From Thiorhodovibrio winogradskyi (GTDB lineage: Bacteria > Pseudomonadota > Gammaproteobacteria > Chromatiales > Chromatiaceae): DNA of 64,000 nt. The notes beneath the pieces are model-generated. The model was not told where the DNA came from, made no database searches, and worked only from the letters and a program-made list of their open reading frames with translations. Positions 41,520 through 50,173 of the stretch are shown piece after piece. The stretch lies in NCBI RefSeq assembly GCF_036208045.1, contig NZ_CP121472.1, forward strand, positions 1,871,531-1,935,530, written 5' to 3'. Made by a program: the position numbers and the translations under genes. Every line of letters starts with the position of its first letter. Positions within the stretch are counted from its first letter, which is position 1.

Positions 41520-42311
41520 ATGCGGAATTTTGACCACAACGGACAAGCCGAAGCCAGTCGACTTCGGCCCGCTATGTTCATTCTTATCGCCGTGCTTTTC
41601 ATGACAATCAATTTTACGCTCGCTGCCGCATCAGAAACCAATGCCGTCGACGGTCAGGAATCGGCCTCCTTTCCGCTACCGCCAGAGTACTTGATCGACC
41701 AGAAAGGCTTTGTCAAACTGCGAATTTGTTTCAACTGGTCGTGTTCAAGCAGGCGGAGGTTGAACTTTACATCCGCCGATATGGCGCTGCTGAAACAGCG
41801 CATGGCGATTTGTTCAGGCGCAAGTCTTTACCATCGATTGCAGCAAGTGCGTATCGGCATCTGGCAAATGGAATTGCTGGCGCGGAAGTATCAGCCGTTA
41901 TTGGCCAATGATCTTGCCATCAATGATTTCGAGGCGGGTATCAAAGGGCGGATGGACTGCGTCGATAATTCGAGCAATACCACGACGTATCTGAAGATTC
42001 TGCAGGACATCGGGGAGTTGAATGGCTGGAGCGTCTCGGCGCCTGAAGTGCGTAATCGTTTCGATGTGACCGGAGTTCACTGGACCGCTGTCATCATCGA
42101 CACTGAAACTGGGCTTTCCTGGAGCGTTGATTCCTGGTTCCGTCCGAACGGCCACCTGCCAATGGTCATGCCCTTGCAAAGTTGGCTCGCTGGAAAAAAA
42201 GCCTGGGAACCGCCTTTTCGAGATCTCAATGCAACCCCGCATTCCATTCACGAACTATGCCATACGCAGCAGTTTGATGCCTCGGAGACTGAGTCGTTAC
42301 TCGCTCAGTGA
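41520..42311 (+). CDS. Secreted Cys-His-Asp (transglutaminase-like) protein of unknown role
   Basis: The 263-residue product has a signal peptide or anchor at about residues 17-37 (PAMFILIAVLFMTINFTLAA). GRMDCVDNSSNTTTYLKIL (Cys147), TGVHWTAVIIDTETGLSW (His187) and WSVDSWFRPNG (Asp204) resemble the Cys-His-Asp triad spacing of transglutaminase-like and papain-like hydrolases. I recall similar uncharacterised proteins in other proteobacteria, but the function is not known. It is divergent from oxyR and convergent with the L,D-transpeptidase. Confidence 0.65.
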   Translation: MRNFDHNGQAEASRLRPAMFILIAVLFMTINFTLAAASETNAVDGQESASFPLPPEYLIDQKGFVKLRICFNWSCSSRRRLNFTSADMALLKQRMAICSGASLYHRLQQVRIGIWQMELLARKYQPLLANDLAINDFEAGIKGRMDCVDNSSNTTTYLKILQDIGELNGWSVSAPEVRNRFDVTGVHWTAVIIDTETGLSWSVDSWFRPNGHLPMVMPLQSWLAGKKAWEPPFRDLNATPHSIHELCHTQQFDASETESLLAQ

Positions 42312-42356
42312 GGGGCATACCAAGACCCAACGGTCTGTCGTTCGCGCAATCTCAGG

Positions 42357-43070
42357 TTAGGCTTTTGCGCCCGTCTTGTTTTCGGGGAGGATGTAAACAA
42401 CCCCGCCAGCACCAGAAAACTTGTTTTTAATCAGCGTCCTGAAGGCATCCACTGGAACATTGATACAGCCAAAAGAAATGCGGTTATCAAGCGGTGTTGG
42501 GGTGGCGAGACGGTGCGCCCGGCGATCTTGAGGTCGACCCTTGACCACGGCGTGCATGGAGAGAGCCTGCTCGTAGTCTAGCCAGAGAATGTCTTTGCCT
42601 TTGTGATTGCGGCCCATCACTGATACAAAACGACCCGCGGGTGTCGTGCGGTCCGCCGGCGGAATGTGTGACAAAGGTTTGTTGCCAATGTCAGGGATGG
42701 AGTGATCGCCGCGCGCCAATCCAAGAAGCACAGGTGCCGCTCCGTAAAGCTTTCCATCTATTTCAAACACATAGACCTTGGCGTTTACTTTGTCGACAAT
42801 CGCGAATGGCAGGTTGAGATTGTCGCGGGAACTGACAATCCAGTGTGCTAGATCACGCGTTCTACGTGACGCGCTCTCCGTGCGAAAGTTAACCTTGCCA
42901 CTTTTGTGTGCGGCAGCCGTTGTTGCATCCACGACAAAGGCGACATCCGCGTCTTCGGAATAGGCAGTATCGAACATCGGGTTGGCGATGTTGGTGAGAT
43001 TGTCTCCGGTCATTATCTGGTGTGGAACACAACCGACACCCAAAAGACTCAAACCGAGGTACAGCGCCAT
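42357..43070 (-). CDS. L,D-transpeptidase (YkuD) family protein
   Basis: YkuD enzymes make 3-3 crosslinks in peptidoglycan or attach proteins to it. The C-terminal domain shows DRTTPAGRFVSVMGRNHKGK, LDYEQALSMHAVVKGRP (His173) and the active-site block NRISFGCINVPVDAF with catalytic Cys202; the usual His before Gly-Cys is Phe. The start ATG at 43070 gives a short hydrophobic leader (MALYLGLSLLGVGCVPHQ) that could be a signal peptide. The same frame stays open to 43331, so the true start may be further upstream. Confidence 0.75.
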   Translation of the reverse strand: MALYLGLSLLGVGCVPHQIMTGDNLTNIANPMFDTAYSEDADVAFVVDATTAAAHKSGKVNFRTESASRRTRDLAHWIVSSRDNLNLPFAIVDKVNAKVYVFEIDGKLYGAAPVLLGLARGDHSIPDIGNKPLSHIPPADRTTPAGRFVSVMGRNHKGKDILWLDYEQALSMHAVVKGRPQDRRAHRLATPTPLDNRISFGCINVPVDAFRTLIKNKFSGAGGVVYILPENKTGAKA

Positions 43071-43675
43071 CCTTATCAGATGTTTGTGCAAGCAGGTCGA
43101 GAGTCGCCCCTGCTTATGGCTTAGGGTCGATGGAGTATACCCAGTCAGGCAGAAAGTCTTGGGATCGAAGCCTTTGAGTCGCCCAAGCAGGTTGCCCACG
43201 GGAGCGGCGCTGCTCATCCGGTGGAGACGCGCCGCAAGTGCCTGGCAGCTGGCAACCGAGGCGTCGTCGCTGCTAATGATCCAGGGTTGCTTGACCGTTG
43301 TGACCATATTTTGGTGCGATTCTGGGTCCATTATTGGGTACGATTTTTCGGTCTTCGCCTATCTCATCGAACCGGGGCCGGTCATCGGGCGGAATCTCGG
43401 TCACCTGGTCAATATGAATCAGGTCGGACTTAAGACTAGGCCAGAGGCTAGCAAATTCAAATTGCTGTATAAAGTACTTGTCAATCCCAAGCAACTGTTG
43501 CGAGCGTGAGGGCGGGGCTCGGACCTTTTTGCGCCTTGACAGGGAGGCGCGGAGATTGGATAGTTCCACACGGAAGGCTAGAAGATCTGTTCACAGGGTG
43601 CTGGCCTTGGCAGGTTGATAATCCCAAGGCTTGGGATTTTATCATGTCACTCTTTCACTACATGGGTCGCGACAG
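43071..43675. other. Intergenic region with hairpin, no gene supported
   Basis: The open frame of the L,D-transpeptidase continues to 43331 but does not look coding before 43070. A perfect inverted repeat AATCCCAA/TTGGGATT with a 3-base loop and trailing TT stands at 43620-43640, directly before the small lipoprotein gene; it could end a plus-strand transcript or act in the lipoprotein leader. Nothing else was recognised. Confidence 0.45.
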
Positions 43676-43810
43676 ATGAATAACACGAAAAGTTACATTA
43701 TTGCTGCGTTGCTGGTGCTGGGTCTCTCGGCTTGTAGCACTGTGAAGCACGAGCCAGCGCCAGAGGCCCCCGCTCCAGTGGCGTACGAGCCAAAACCAGA
43801 TCGCGGCTGA
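43676..43810 (+). CDS. Small lipoprotein (44 residues)
   Basis: The short gene encodes MNNTKSYIIAALLVLGLSAC followed by a 24-residue Pro/Glu-rich tail ending KPDRG. The basic start, hydrophobic core and LSAC lipobox (Cys20) make a lipoprotein signal. The tail is too short to form a domain and may span or sit at the outer membrane. I see no relation to its neighbours. Confidence 0.65.
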   Translation: MNNTKSYIIAALLVLGLSACSTVKHEPAPEAPAPVAYEPKPDRG

Positions 43811-44226
43811 TGGCGTTTCAATCAGGCTTGATGACTTAGCCGATCTTAGGTTTTTGCTGTTGCGTCCGATTCACCCTCTCGCTCGCGTCAAGTGCGTCCA
43901 TGGGCGGTGATGCGCATAGAGGGTGAACGCACAGTTCATAGCCCACAAGCCTGGTGACAAAGACGCAGTATCGGGTGGCGGATGGAAGATGAGTTCAGGC
44001 GCCAAGGAACGGCGGACATGATTTGCGGGCGCTTGGTGTGATGTTGTCCGTTGTGGCAGGCAACTGCCCGCGGCCGCATCCCTTGCCCCAAGCGTGTCTG
44101 GCCTGGCCTTTGGGTCGTATCGGTCGGGCTTGAAATAACTGCCTCCTACATCGGCGAGATCCGTTGGTCCGTGCCAGTCACGTCATGGCGCTGATGGCGC
44201 GCCAACCATCAGCGATCAGGTGCGAT
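43811..44226. other. Intergenic region with long-spaced inverted repeat
   Basis: No gene was seen. TTCACCCTCT at 43870-43879 and AGAGGGTGAA at 43918-43927 form a perfect 10-bp inverted repeat with a 38-base loop. The stretch lies beside gene wreckage and may itself be decayed coding DNA. Confidence 0.45.
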
Positions 44227-44560
44227 TCAACCGTGGCGAATGGCAACATGTTGCGACAGGCTTGCGCCAATGCGCAAACGATAGCCGACCCCTGGCACGG
44301 TCTCCAGGATGGACTCACTGATCGCGCCAGGCTCGTCGAGCTTGCGCCTTGGTCGCAATAGTAGAACCTTTAGTGTATTAGGATGCGGGTCGGTGCGGGT
44401 CGGCAACAGCATCCATCAGACGCTGACGCGATACCACGGCGCCATCGGTCTGTAGTAGCGCATGCAGCAACTCGAATTCACCGTGGGTCAGCTTCACGAG
44501 CGCGCCAGAAAAAGCTGACGCATAGCAACATTCAGCCGCCAGTCGGCAAACCGCCATTCG
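44227..44560 (-). pseudogene. Remnant of an OmpR/PhoB-type response regulator (DNA-binding end)
   Basis: On the minus strand one frame reads LVKLTHGEFELLHALLQTDG then AVVSRQRLMDAV, the start of an OmpR winged helix. A different frame then continues with RPRRKLDEPGAISESILETV and PGVGYRLRI, the recognition helix and C-terminal hairpin. The switch of frame near 44400 and the absence of any receiver domain show a broken gene. It is divergent from a decayed sensor kinase, so the two were probably a pair. Confidence 0.75.
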
Positions 44561-44603
44561 ACCGCCTGATCGACCGGCTGCGCACGCCTGCCTAATTTCC
44601 TTC

Positions 44604-45670
44604 GTGTTCCTCTGGAGCTGGGCAACCGATGCTGTTCGCCCGCCGCGCACCCAGGTATCTGCCGACCACCCGGGAGCCACTCATGTTGAATTGCAGGTTT
44701 TCTCAGGGCGAGTACAGCAACAGCAGGTCGCCGTGAGCCATATCCAGGACAGTGGCCAGCATCTGCTCGAATTGATCAACGAGATTCTTGTTCTGGCACG
44801 CATCGAGTCGGGATAGAGGAAATTGAAGCTTGGCGCCGTGCCGCTTGATCAGCTGATTGACGAGGTCATGGCCCTGTCGCGTTCCGTCGCCGAGGGTCGA
44901 CAGATCAATATTCATCGATGCGTGGATGCTGGTTTCCATGTCTAGGCTGACCGCACCCGTTTGCGTCAGGTTCTGCTCAACCTGACCTCCAATGCCATCA
45001 AATACAACCGAGTGGGCGCTCGGGTCACAATTGATGTCGAGCCCCTGGACGAGCCCCTGGACGAGCGCCCCTGGATGAGTAGGTGCGGATCCGTGTCAGC
45101 GATACCGGCGCGGGTATCGGTGAAGCGCTGCGCGGTGAGCTGTTTCAACACTCCCAGCGCCTGGGCGCCGAGAAGACCGCGAGCGAAGGGAAGGGCATCG
45201 GTCTCATCATCTCTAAACACCTGATCGAGGCCATGGGCGGTCGCATCAATGTTCGACTCGGTCGCCGGCCAGGGGAGCCGTTCATGGTTCGAGTTGAAGC
45301 CGGCACAGCCCGAACCAGCCGAGTGTCACAAGGCCCCAGACGAGCCTGGAGGGGCAGCTCCACGGGGGTGCTCTATGTCGAGGACAATAGGGTAAATCTG
45401 GCGATCATGGCGCACCTGTTCAAACGGCTCTCCGGCGTCGAATTACTGAGTGTCATCAATGGTGAAACGGCCATGGCCCGCCTGACCGAGACGCGGCCAG
45501 ATCTGGTGCTGATGGACATCAATCTGCCGGGTATGAGCGGCACCGAGATTTTGCTTTGGATGCGCGATCAATCCCAGTTGCGCGACATCCCGGTCATCGC
45601 CGTTAGTGCCAACGCCATGCCCGAGACCATCCCTGTGCTTCAGCTGGATGCAGGGCGCTGCCTGGCTTGA
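44604..45670 (+). pseudogene. Remnant of a hybrid sensor histidine kinase
   Basis: Fragments appear in order: SHIQDSGQHLLELINEILVL and ARIESG from the dimerisation domain, in-frame stops at 44814 and 44943, LRQVLLNLTSNAIKYNRVGA (N box), a tandem 12-bp duplication (GAGCCCCTGGAC twice at 45039-45062), a change of frame, RIRVSDTGAGIG and GKGIGLIISKHLIEAMGGRI (G boxes), then a receiver domain with LYVEDNRVNLAIMAHLFKRL and DLVLMDINLPGMSGTEILL. The receiver is cut off after VIAVSANAMPETIP. At least two stops, one frameshift and both ends missing make it non-functional as a kinase. Its end overlaps the 3' end of the CLC gene on the other strand. Confidence 0.8.
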
Positions 45671-46986
45671 TTCTGTTGGTCCTGGTTCTCCTGTTGAGAC
45701 TGGTGCTCCTGTTTTTCCAAAAACAACTGCGCAAGCGAGTGATACAGGGGGTATGGGCTGATAAGGTAGGAGGCGCCGTAGCCGATCATGGCCGTGGCCA
45801 TGAGTGCAAGTAGGGTGTATTGGTCGTTGGTCATTTCCATGACAATGACAAAGCCGGTGATGGGTGACTTCACCGCGCCGGCGAAGTAGCCGACCATGCC
45901 GAGCAGGACCATGAGCTCGAGCGACGAGACTGGGATCATTCGGTGCAGGTCGACTCCTATGCCGGCGCCGGTCGAGAGTGCCGGGGCGAAAATGCCACCG
46001 GGAATGCCGCTGAGATAGGATGCTAGGGAGGCGATGAATTTAAACATGGGGTAGAGAGGGTCGGTCTCGGCGCTGTCGATGACCAGGGATTTGGCGATGT
46101 CAAAGCCCGAACCCATCACCTGATAGTCGGTCATGGCGCCCGTGGTGACCAGCACGCAACCGCACAGAAAGGCGACACTCAGCGGATTGGTGGCGACCAC
46201 CGGCGCCAGCCAGCGCGAGCCCTTGACCACCAGCAGCGCGAAAAGTCCGCCGGCCAGTCCGGCCAGGGTCCCGCACAGCAGCACCGCCGCCCAGTCGCCC
46301 AAGGCATCGACACTGGCGACGCTGTCGGTGCCGAAGTAGCTGTTCTGCCCGGTAAGTGCCATGGCGACCAGGGCCGAGAAGATGACCGCCAGGGTGACAA
46401 TGCCGGCAATGTGGGCGCTGAAGGCGCGCGAGATTTCTTCAATGGCAAAGACGATGCCAGCCAGGGGTGTGTTAAAGGCTGCCGAAATACCCGCCGCGCT
46501 GCCGGCGAGAAGCATGGCGCGCGCCATGTAGTCGGGCGGAAAACGCGCGAAATGGCGCATGGAATACATGATGGACGCGGCCACATGCACCGTTGGCCCC
46601 TCGCGCCCGATGGATGCACCGCAGGATTGGCCGATCAGCGTTAGCAGAATTTTGCCGGCGGCGAGCTTGAGCGAGACCACCCGGGATTTGGTGCGCATCT
46701 CCAGCGCGGCAATAATCTGATTGATGCCGCTGCCCTCGCTGCCGGGGAAAAACCGCCGCGCGAGCCAGGTCACCAGTACCAGCCCCAGTGGGGTGACGAC
46801 CAGGGGTGCGAGCGGCGCCTGCTCGGCCATTTTGAAAAACAGCTGGTTGGCATGCAGGCTGGCGATGCCAAAACCGGTCGAGACCAGGCCGACCAGAAGG
46901 GCGCCAATGGCGAAAGCCAGGCGCATGCGCCAAGCCTGGGGGGAGAGCAGCAAACGGCGGAGCGAGTGGAAATGGTTCTGGGGCAC
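45640..46986 (-). CDS. CLC-type chloride transporter
   Basis: The 448-residue membrane protein is a CLC channel or H+/Cl- exchanger. The selectivity motifs GSGIN (about 85-89), GREGP with gating Glu129, and GGIFAP are present. The IEE pair in AGIVFAIEEISRAF matches the internal proton glutamate of exchangers, favouring antiport. The C terminus ends in a Gln/Glu-rich tail (EKQEHQSQQENQDQQNQ). No CBS domain is present. The tail region overlaps the decayed kinase by about 30 bases on the other strand. Confidence 0.93.
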   Translation of the reverse strand: MPQNHFHSLRRLLLSPQAWRMRLAFAIGALLVGLVSTGFGIASLHANQLFFKMAEQAPLAPLVVTPLGLVLVTWLARRFFPGSEGSGINQIIAALEMRTKSRVVSLKLAAGKILLTLIGQSCGASIGREGPTVHVAASIMYSMRHFARFPPDYMARAMLLAGSAAGISAAFNTPLAGIVFAIEEISRAFSAHIAGIVTLAVIFSALVAMALTGQNSYFGTDSVASVDALGDWAAVLLCGTLAGLAGGLFALLVVKGSRWLAPVVATNPLSVAFLCGCVLVTTGAMTDYQVMGSGFDIAKSLVIDSAETDPLYPMFKFIASLASYLSGIPGGIFAPALSTGAGIGVDLHRMIPVSSLELMVLLGMVGYFAGAVKSPITGFVIVMEMTNDQYTLLALMATAMIGYGASYLISPYPLYHSLAQLFLEKQEHQSQQENQDQQNQARQRPASS

Positions 46987-47085
46987 GGAAGATCCGGACG
47001 GCTTTTGCTGGGGTTGCGCGCAGTTTAGCCAAGAACTTACTAGCTGCTGGTCGTTTGCGCGTTGATCGGGGGAGGTGCAACCAGC

Positions 47086-47529
47086 CTAATCACCGCTTGC
47101 TTGGGGATTTTTGAGCAGGCCGGCCAATGCGTCGAAGGGGCGGTGGGTACTTGGCGGCTGGATTCCGCCCTGTGTTCTGCTTTGTGTTCCGCCCGGCGTC
47201 GGGGAGCGGCCGGCGGCCAGCACGGCCAGATGTTCCTCGAATTTCTGATGCTCGTTGTCGTGGCAGTAAAGGCAGAGCAACTCCCAGTTGCTACCGTCGG
47301 GCGGGTTGTTGTCGTGGTCCATGTCCTTGTGATGGACGGTCAACTCGCGCAGGTTCTGCTGACTGAACTCCCGGCTGCAGCGCCCGCACACCCAGGGGTA
47401 AAGCTTGAGCGCCTGGGCGCGATAGCCGGCGGCGCGCTCGTCGCTGGCGCGCCGCGCGCTGGCGACAATGCGGTCGAGCTTTTGGGTGTCGATGGGTTTG
47501 CCGGTCTTGGGGTGACGGACTTGACTCAT
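47086..47529 (-). CDS. HNH nuclease family protein (YajD-like)
   Basis: The 147 residues carry an HNH motif: CGRCSREFSQQNLRELTVHH, then KDMDHDNNPPDGSNWELLCL and YCHDNEHQK, with two CxxC pairs for zinc. The size and arrangement fit YajD-like proteins, whose role is unknown. The C-terminal 35 residues are low complexity. It is 99 bases downstream of the CLC gene start region on the same strand, reading toward it from the cbb promoter side. Confidence 0.87.
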   Translation of the reverse strand: MSQVRHPKTGKPIDTQKLDRIVASARRASDERAAGYRAQALKLYPWVCGRCSREFSQQNLRELTVHHKDMDHDNNPPDGSNWELLCLYCHDNEHQKFEEHLAVLAAGRSPTPGGTQSRTQGGIQPPSTHRPFDALAGLLKNPQASGD

Positions 47530-47973
47530 GGCGGGCGCTCCGGGACGCGATCAGGCGGCTAAACGACTCTTTGACAGGTGCGTTGGTGACAGGCTGGCGG
47601 GTGGTGTTTGCCACCTGCCTCTTGGTCACCACCTCTTGGTCACCAATGCAGAAGCTTGCCGGCGGCTAAATGGGGCTGTCAAGCCGTTGGCGGAAACCAA
47701 GAATTCGCGTGCCTGGCAGAGGGTCGATGAGCCGCAGCGACCGAAAAGCATTGTCTGGACGTGTCGATTCGGTTAAAGTTCCCGGCCGTATTGAAACCGA
47801 TTCCCCGCCGGCTGCTGACATCAGCAATCGTCTATCGATCGCATCAGGAGAATCGATTTTCGTTTAAGTCAGCGGCCGGCTATCCTTGTTCCGATTCGAT
47901 TCCCAATTTCGATTGTTCGGATTTGAGGCGTCGGCAGGCCGAAGCAGACGCAAACAGACCACAGGAGCTGAGC
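47530..47973 (+). promoter_or_regulatory. Upstream region of the carboxysome operon
   Basis: This 444-base region separates the HNH gene and cbbL. It must hold the operon promoter. TTGTCT at 47751 with TTAAAG 16 bases later is a poor candidate. TCGGTT (47769) and AACCGA (47795) form an inverted repeat just downstream that could bind a CbbR-type regulator. A 14-bp tandem duplication, CCTCTTGGTCACCA, lies at 47618-47645, and its GTCACCAA is repeated in inverted form as TTGGTGAC at 47583. The frame of cbbL is open upstream to 47761, but residues there do not resemble RubisCO. Confidence 0.45.
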
Positions 47974-49389
47974 ATGAGCGTAAAAACCTACGACGCCGGT
48001 GTAAAAGAATACCGGGACATGTACTGGACGCCCGACTACGTCCCTCTCGACACCGACCTTCTCGCCTGCTTCAAGTGCACCGGTCAGCCCGGCGTACCGC
48101 GCGAGGAAGTTGCCGCCGCCGTCGCCGCCGAGTCATCCACCGGCACCTGGAGTACCGTTTGGTCGGAACTGCTGACTGACATGGAATATTACAAGGGTCG
48201 CGCCTACCGCATCGAGGATGTTCCAGGCGATAGCGAATCATTTTATGCCTTTATCGCCTACCCGATCGATCTGTTCGAGGAAGGCTCCATTGTTAACGTG
48301 CTGACCTCGCTGGTCGGTAACGTATTTGGTTTCAAGGCGTTGCGCCACCTGCGCTTGGAAGATATCCGCTTCCCCATCGCCTACGTCAAGACCTGCATGG
48401 GACCGCCCAACGGTATCCAGGTCGAGCGCGACAAAATGAACAAATATGGCCGCCCGCTGCTCGGCGCGACCATCAAGCCGAAGCTCGGTCTCTCGGCCAA
48501 GAACTACGGTCGTGCGGTCTATGAGTGCCTGCGTGGCGGTCTGGACTTCACCAAGGACGACGAGAACGTCAATTCCCAGCCCTTCATGCGCTGGCAGAAC
48601 CGCTTTGAATTCGTCGGCGAGGCCATTCAGTCCGCCCAGCAGGAGACCGGCGAGCGAAAGGGGCATTATCTCAATGTTACCGCCGCCACGCCCGAGGACA
48701 TGTACGAGCGCGCCGAATTCGCCAAGGAATGCGGCGTCCCCATCATCATGCACGACTTCCTGACCGGTGGCTTCACGGCCAATACGGGTCTGGCGCACTG
48801 GTGCCGTAAGAACGGTGTCCTGCTGCACATCCACCGCGCCATGCATGCGGTCATCGACCGCCATCCGAAGCACGGCATCCATTTCCGCGTGTTGGCCAAG
48901 TGCCTGCGCCTCTCTGGCGGTGACCATCTGCATACCGGCACAGTGGTCGGCAAGCTTGAGGGTGACCGTGCCTCCACCCTGGGTTATGTCGACCAGCTGC
49001 GCGAATCCTTCGTGCCCGAGGATCGCTCGCGCGGTATCTTCTTCGATCAGGACTGGGGCTCCATGCCGGGCGTCTTCGCCGTTGCCTCCGGTGGTATCCA
49101 TGTGTGGCACATGCCGGCGCTGGTCACCATTTTTGGCGACGATTCCGTGCTGCAGTTCGGTGGTGGTACTCAGGGTCACCCCTGGGGCAACGCGGCTGGT
49201 GCCGCGGCCAACCGTGTCGCTGTCGAGGCTTGCGTCAAGGCCCGCAACGAGGGCCGCGAGCTGGAGAAAGAATCCCGTGAGATCATGACCGAGGCCGCGC
49301 GTCACAGCCCCGAGCTGGCAATCGCGATGGAGACCTGGAAGGAAATCAAGTTCGAGTTCGATACCGTCGACAAGCTCGATTTGAACTGA
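47974..49389 (+). CDS. cbbL: RubisCO large subunit, form IA
   Basis: CbbL carboxylates ribulose 1,5-bisphosphate. The ATG at 47974 ([20 protein letters not shown]) follows AGGAGCTG and gives 471 residues. The active-site blocks [15 protein letters not shown] and [14 protein letters not shown] are complete, with the carbamylated lysine at 194 and metal ligands Asp196 and Glu197; [12 protein letters not shown] and the C-terminal [15 protein letters not shown] phosphate site also are present. Together with csoS2 downstream this is the carboxysomal subtype. Transcription is presumably under the CbbR-like regulator at the far end of the operon. Confidence 0.98.
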   Translation: MSVKTYDAGVKEYRDMYWTPDYVPLDTDLLACFKCTGQPGVPREEVAAAVAAESSTGTWSTVWSELLTDMEYYKGRAYRIEDVPGDSESFYAFIAYPIDLFEEGSIVNVLTSLVGNVFGFKALRHLRLEDIRFPIAYVKTCMGPPNGIQVERDKMNKYGRPLLGATIKPKLGLSAKNYGRAVYECLRGGLDFTKDDENVNSQPFMRWQNRFEFVGEAIQSAQQETGERKGHYLNVTAATPEDMYERAEFAKECGVPIIMHDFLTGGFTANTGLAHWCRKNGVLLHIHRAMHAVIDRHPKHGIHFRVLAKCLRLSGGDHLHTGTVVGKLEGDRASTLGYVDQLRESFVPEDRSRGIFFDQDWGSMPGVFAVASGGIHVWHMPALVTIFGDDSVLQFGGGTQGHPWGNAAGAAANRVAVEACVKARNEGRELEKESREIMTEAARHSPELAIAMETWKEIKFEFDTVDKLDLN

Positions 49390-49415
49390 TTTTTATCCCC
49401 GGCCCCACCGATGTT

Positions 49416-49467
49416 CAGTGCGCGGGACTCCCTTATTGGCCTCTTGGCCTTGGGTAGCCGCGCACTG
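49416..49467 (+). other. Intercistronic stem-loop between cbbL and cbbS
   Basis: CAGTGCGCGG and CCGCGCACTG are perfect 10-bp inverted repeats with a 32-base loop that contains GGCCTCTTGGCC, itself self-complementary. It starts 27 bases after the cbbL stop. Such hairpins can protect upstream mRNA from 3' decay and so raise CbbL levels; this role is inferred. Confidence 0.6.
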
Positions 49468-49514
49468 GCCGCGAACCCTTAGCCGCTGACCCCATTTTTC
49501 AGAGGATGCAAGCC

Positions 49515-49859
49515 ATGCCTTTCCAGAGCGTTCAAGGCGATTATCAGACCAAACAAACCCTCGAGACTTTCGGTTTTCTGCCACCCCTGACCCAGGACGA
49601 GATCTACGATCAGATCGCTTACATCATCGCCCAAGGCTGGACACCAGCGATCGAGCACGTCCACCCCAGCAACTCCATGAAGGACTACTGGACCATGTGG
49701 AAACTGCCCTTCTTCGGCGAGACCGAACTGGCCAATGTGGTCAATGAGCTTGAGTCCTGCCATCGGGCCTATCCGGATCATCATGTGCGTCTCACCGGAT
49801 ACGACAACTATACCCAGAGCCAGGGCTCCTGCTTCGTGGTCTTCCAGGGACGAGGCTGA
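49515..49859 (+). CDS. cbbS: RubisCO small subunit, form IA
   Basis: CbbS caps the L8 core of form I RubisCO. The ATG at 49515 (MPFQSVQGDYQTKQTLETFG) has AGAGG at a proper distance; the in-frame ATG at 49506 would be too close to it. The 114 residues include QGWTPAIEHVHPSNSMKDYW and WKLPFFGE, and end NYTQSQGSCFVVFQGRG, typical of carboxysomal CbbS. Confidence 0.97.
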   Translation: MPFQSVQGDYQTKQTLETFGFLPPLTQDEIYDQIAYIIAQGWTPAIEHVHPSNSMKDYWTMWKLPFFGETELANVVNELESCHRAYPDHHVRLTGYDNYTQSQGSCFVVFQGRG

Positions 49860-50058
49860 TCCGCCGCGCAGCGGATTGTTCCGGTCTGGTCGGTGGCACG
49901 TGGTGCTAAACCCCTGCCATCGCCGGAACCCGAAGACCGCCGATGTCGATCTCCGCGTACCCGATGTTCGAGCACCTCGCCGGAGGTGTACTGACAACGC
50001 CGGATGAACGCCCGTCGGGGCCTTATTTGAGCCTGACGATTGAATCGAACAGTGGCTC

Positions 50059-50103
50059 CCAAACTGGATCACACACTGGATCTAAAGATGGCTTCCAGTT
50101 TGG
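50059..50103 (+). other. Intercistronic stem-loop between cbbS and csoS2
   Basis: CCAAACTGGA and TCCAGTTTGG form a perfect 10-bp stem with a 25-base loop in the 314-base gap between cbbS and csoS2. The surrounding bases contain repeats of an ACTGGATC unit. It may limit transcription or stabilise the cbbLS part. No gene was supported in the gap although the csoS2 frame is open back to 49943. Confidence 0.55.
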
Positions 50104-50173
50104 ACCAGGGTTTGGTTCAAAGAATGCCTCGAAGAATGCTCTGGAATCGCAGACACAGATAACGGATACCACG

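Noticed and set aside
42982-43509. Plus-strand open frame of 175 codons opposite the L,D-transpeptidase start
   Set aside because: No family features or ribosome site; it mostly covers the antisense of the transpeptidase leader and intergenic DNA.
49943-50173. Extension of csoS2 to an upstream start
   Set aside because: The added 77 residues overlap a hairpin and repeats and resemble no CsoS2; the ATG at 50174 precedes the first RubisCO-binding repeat directly.
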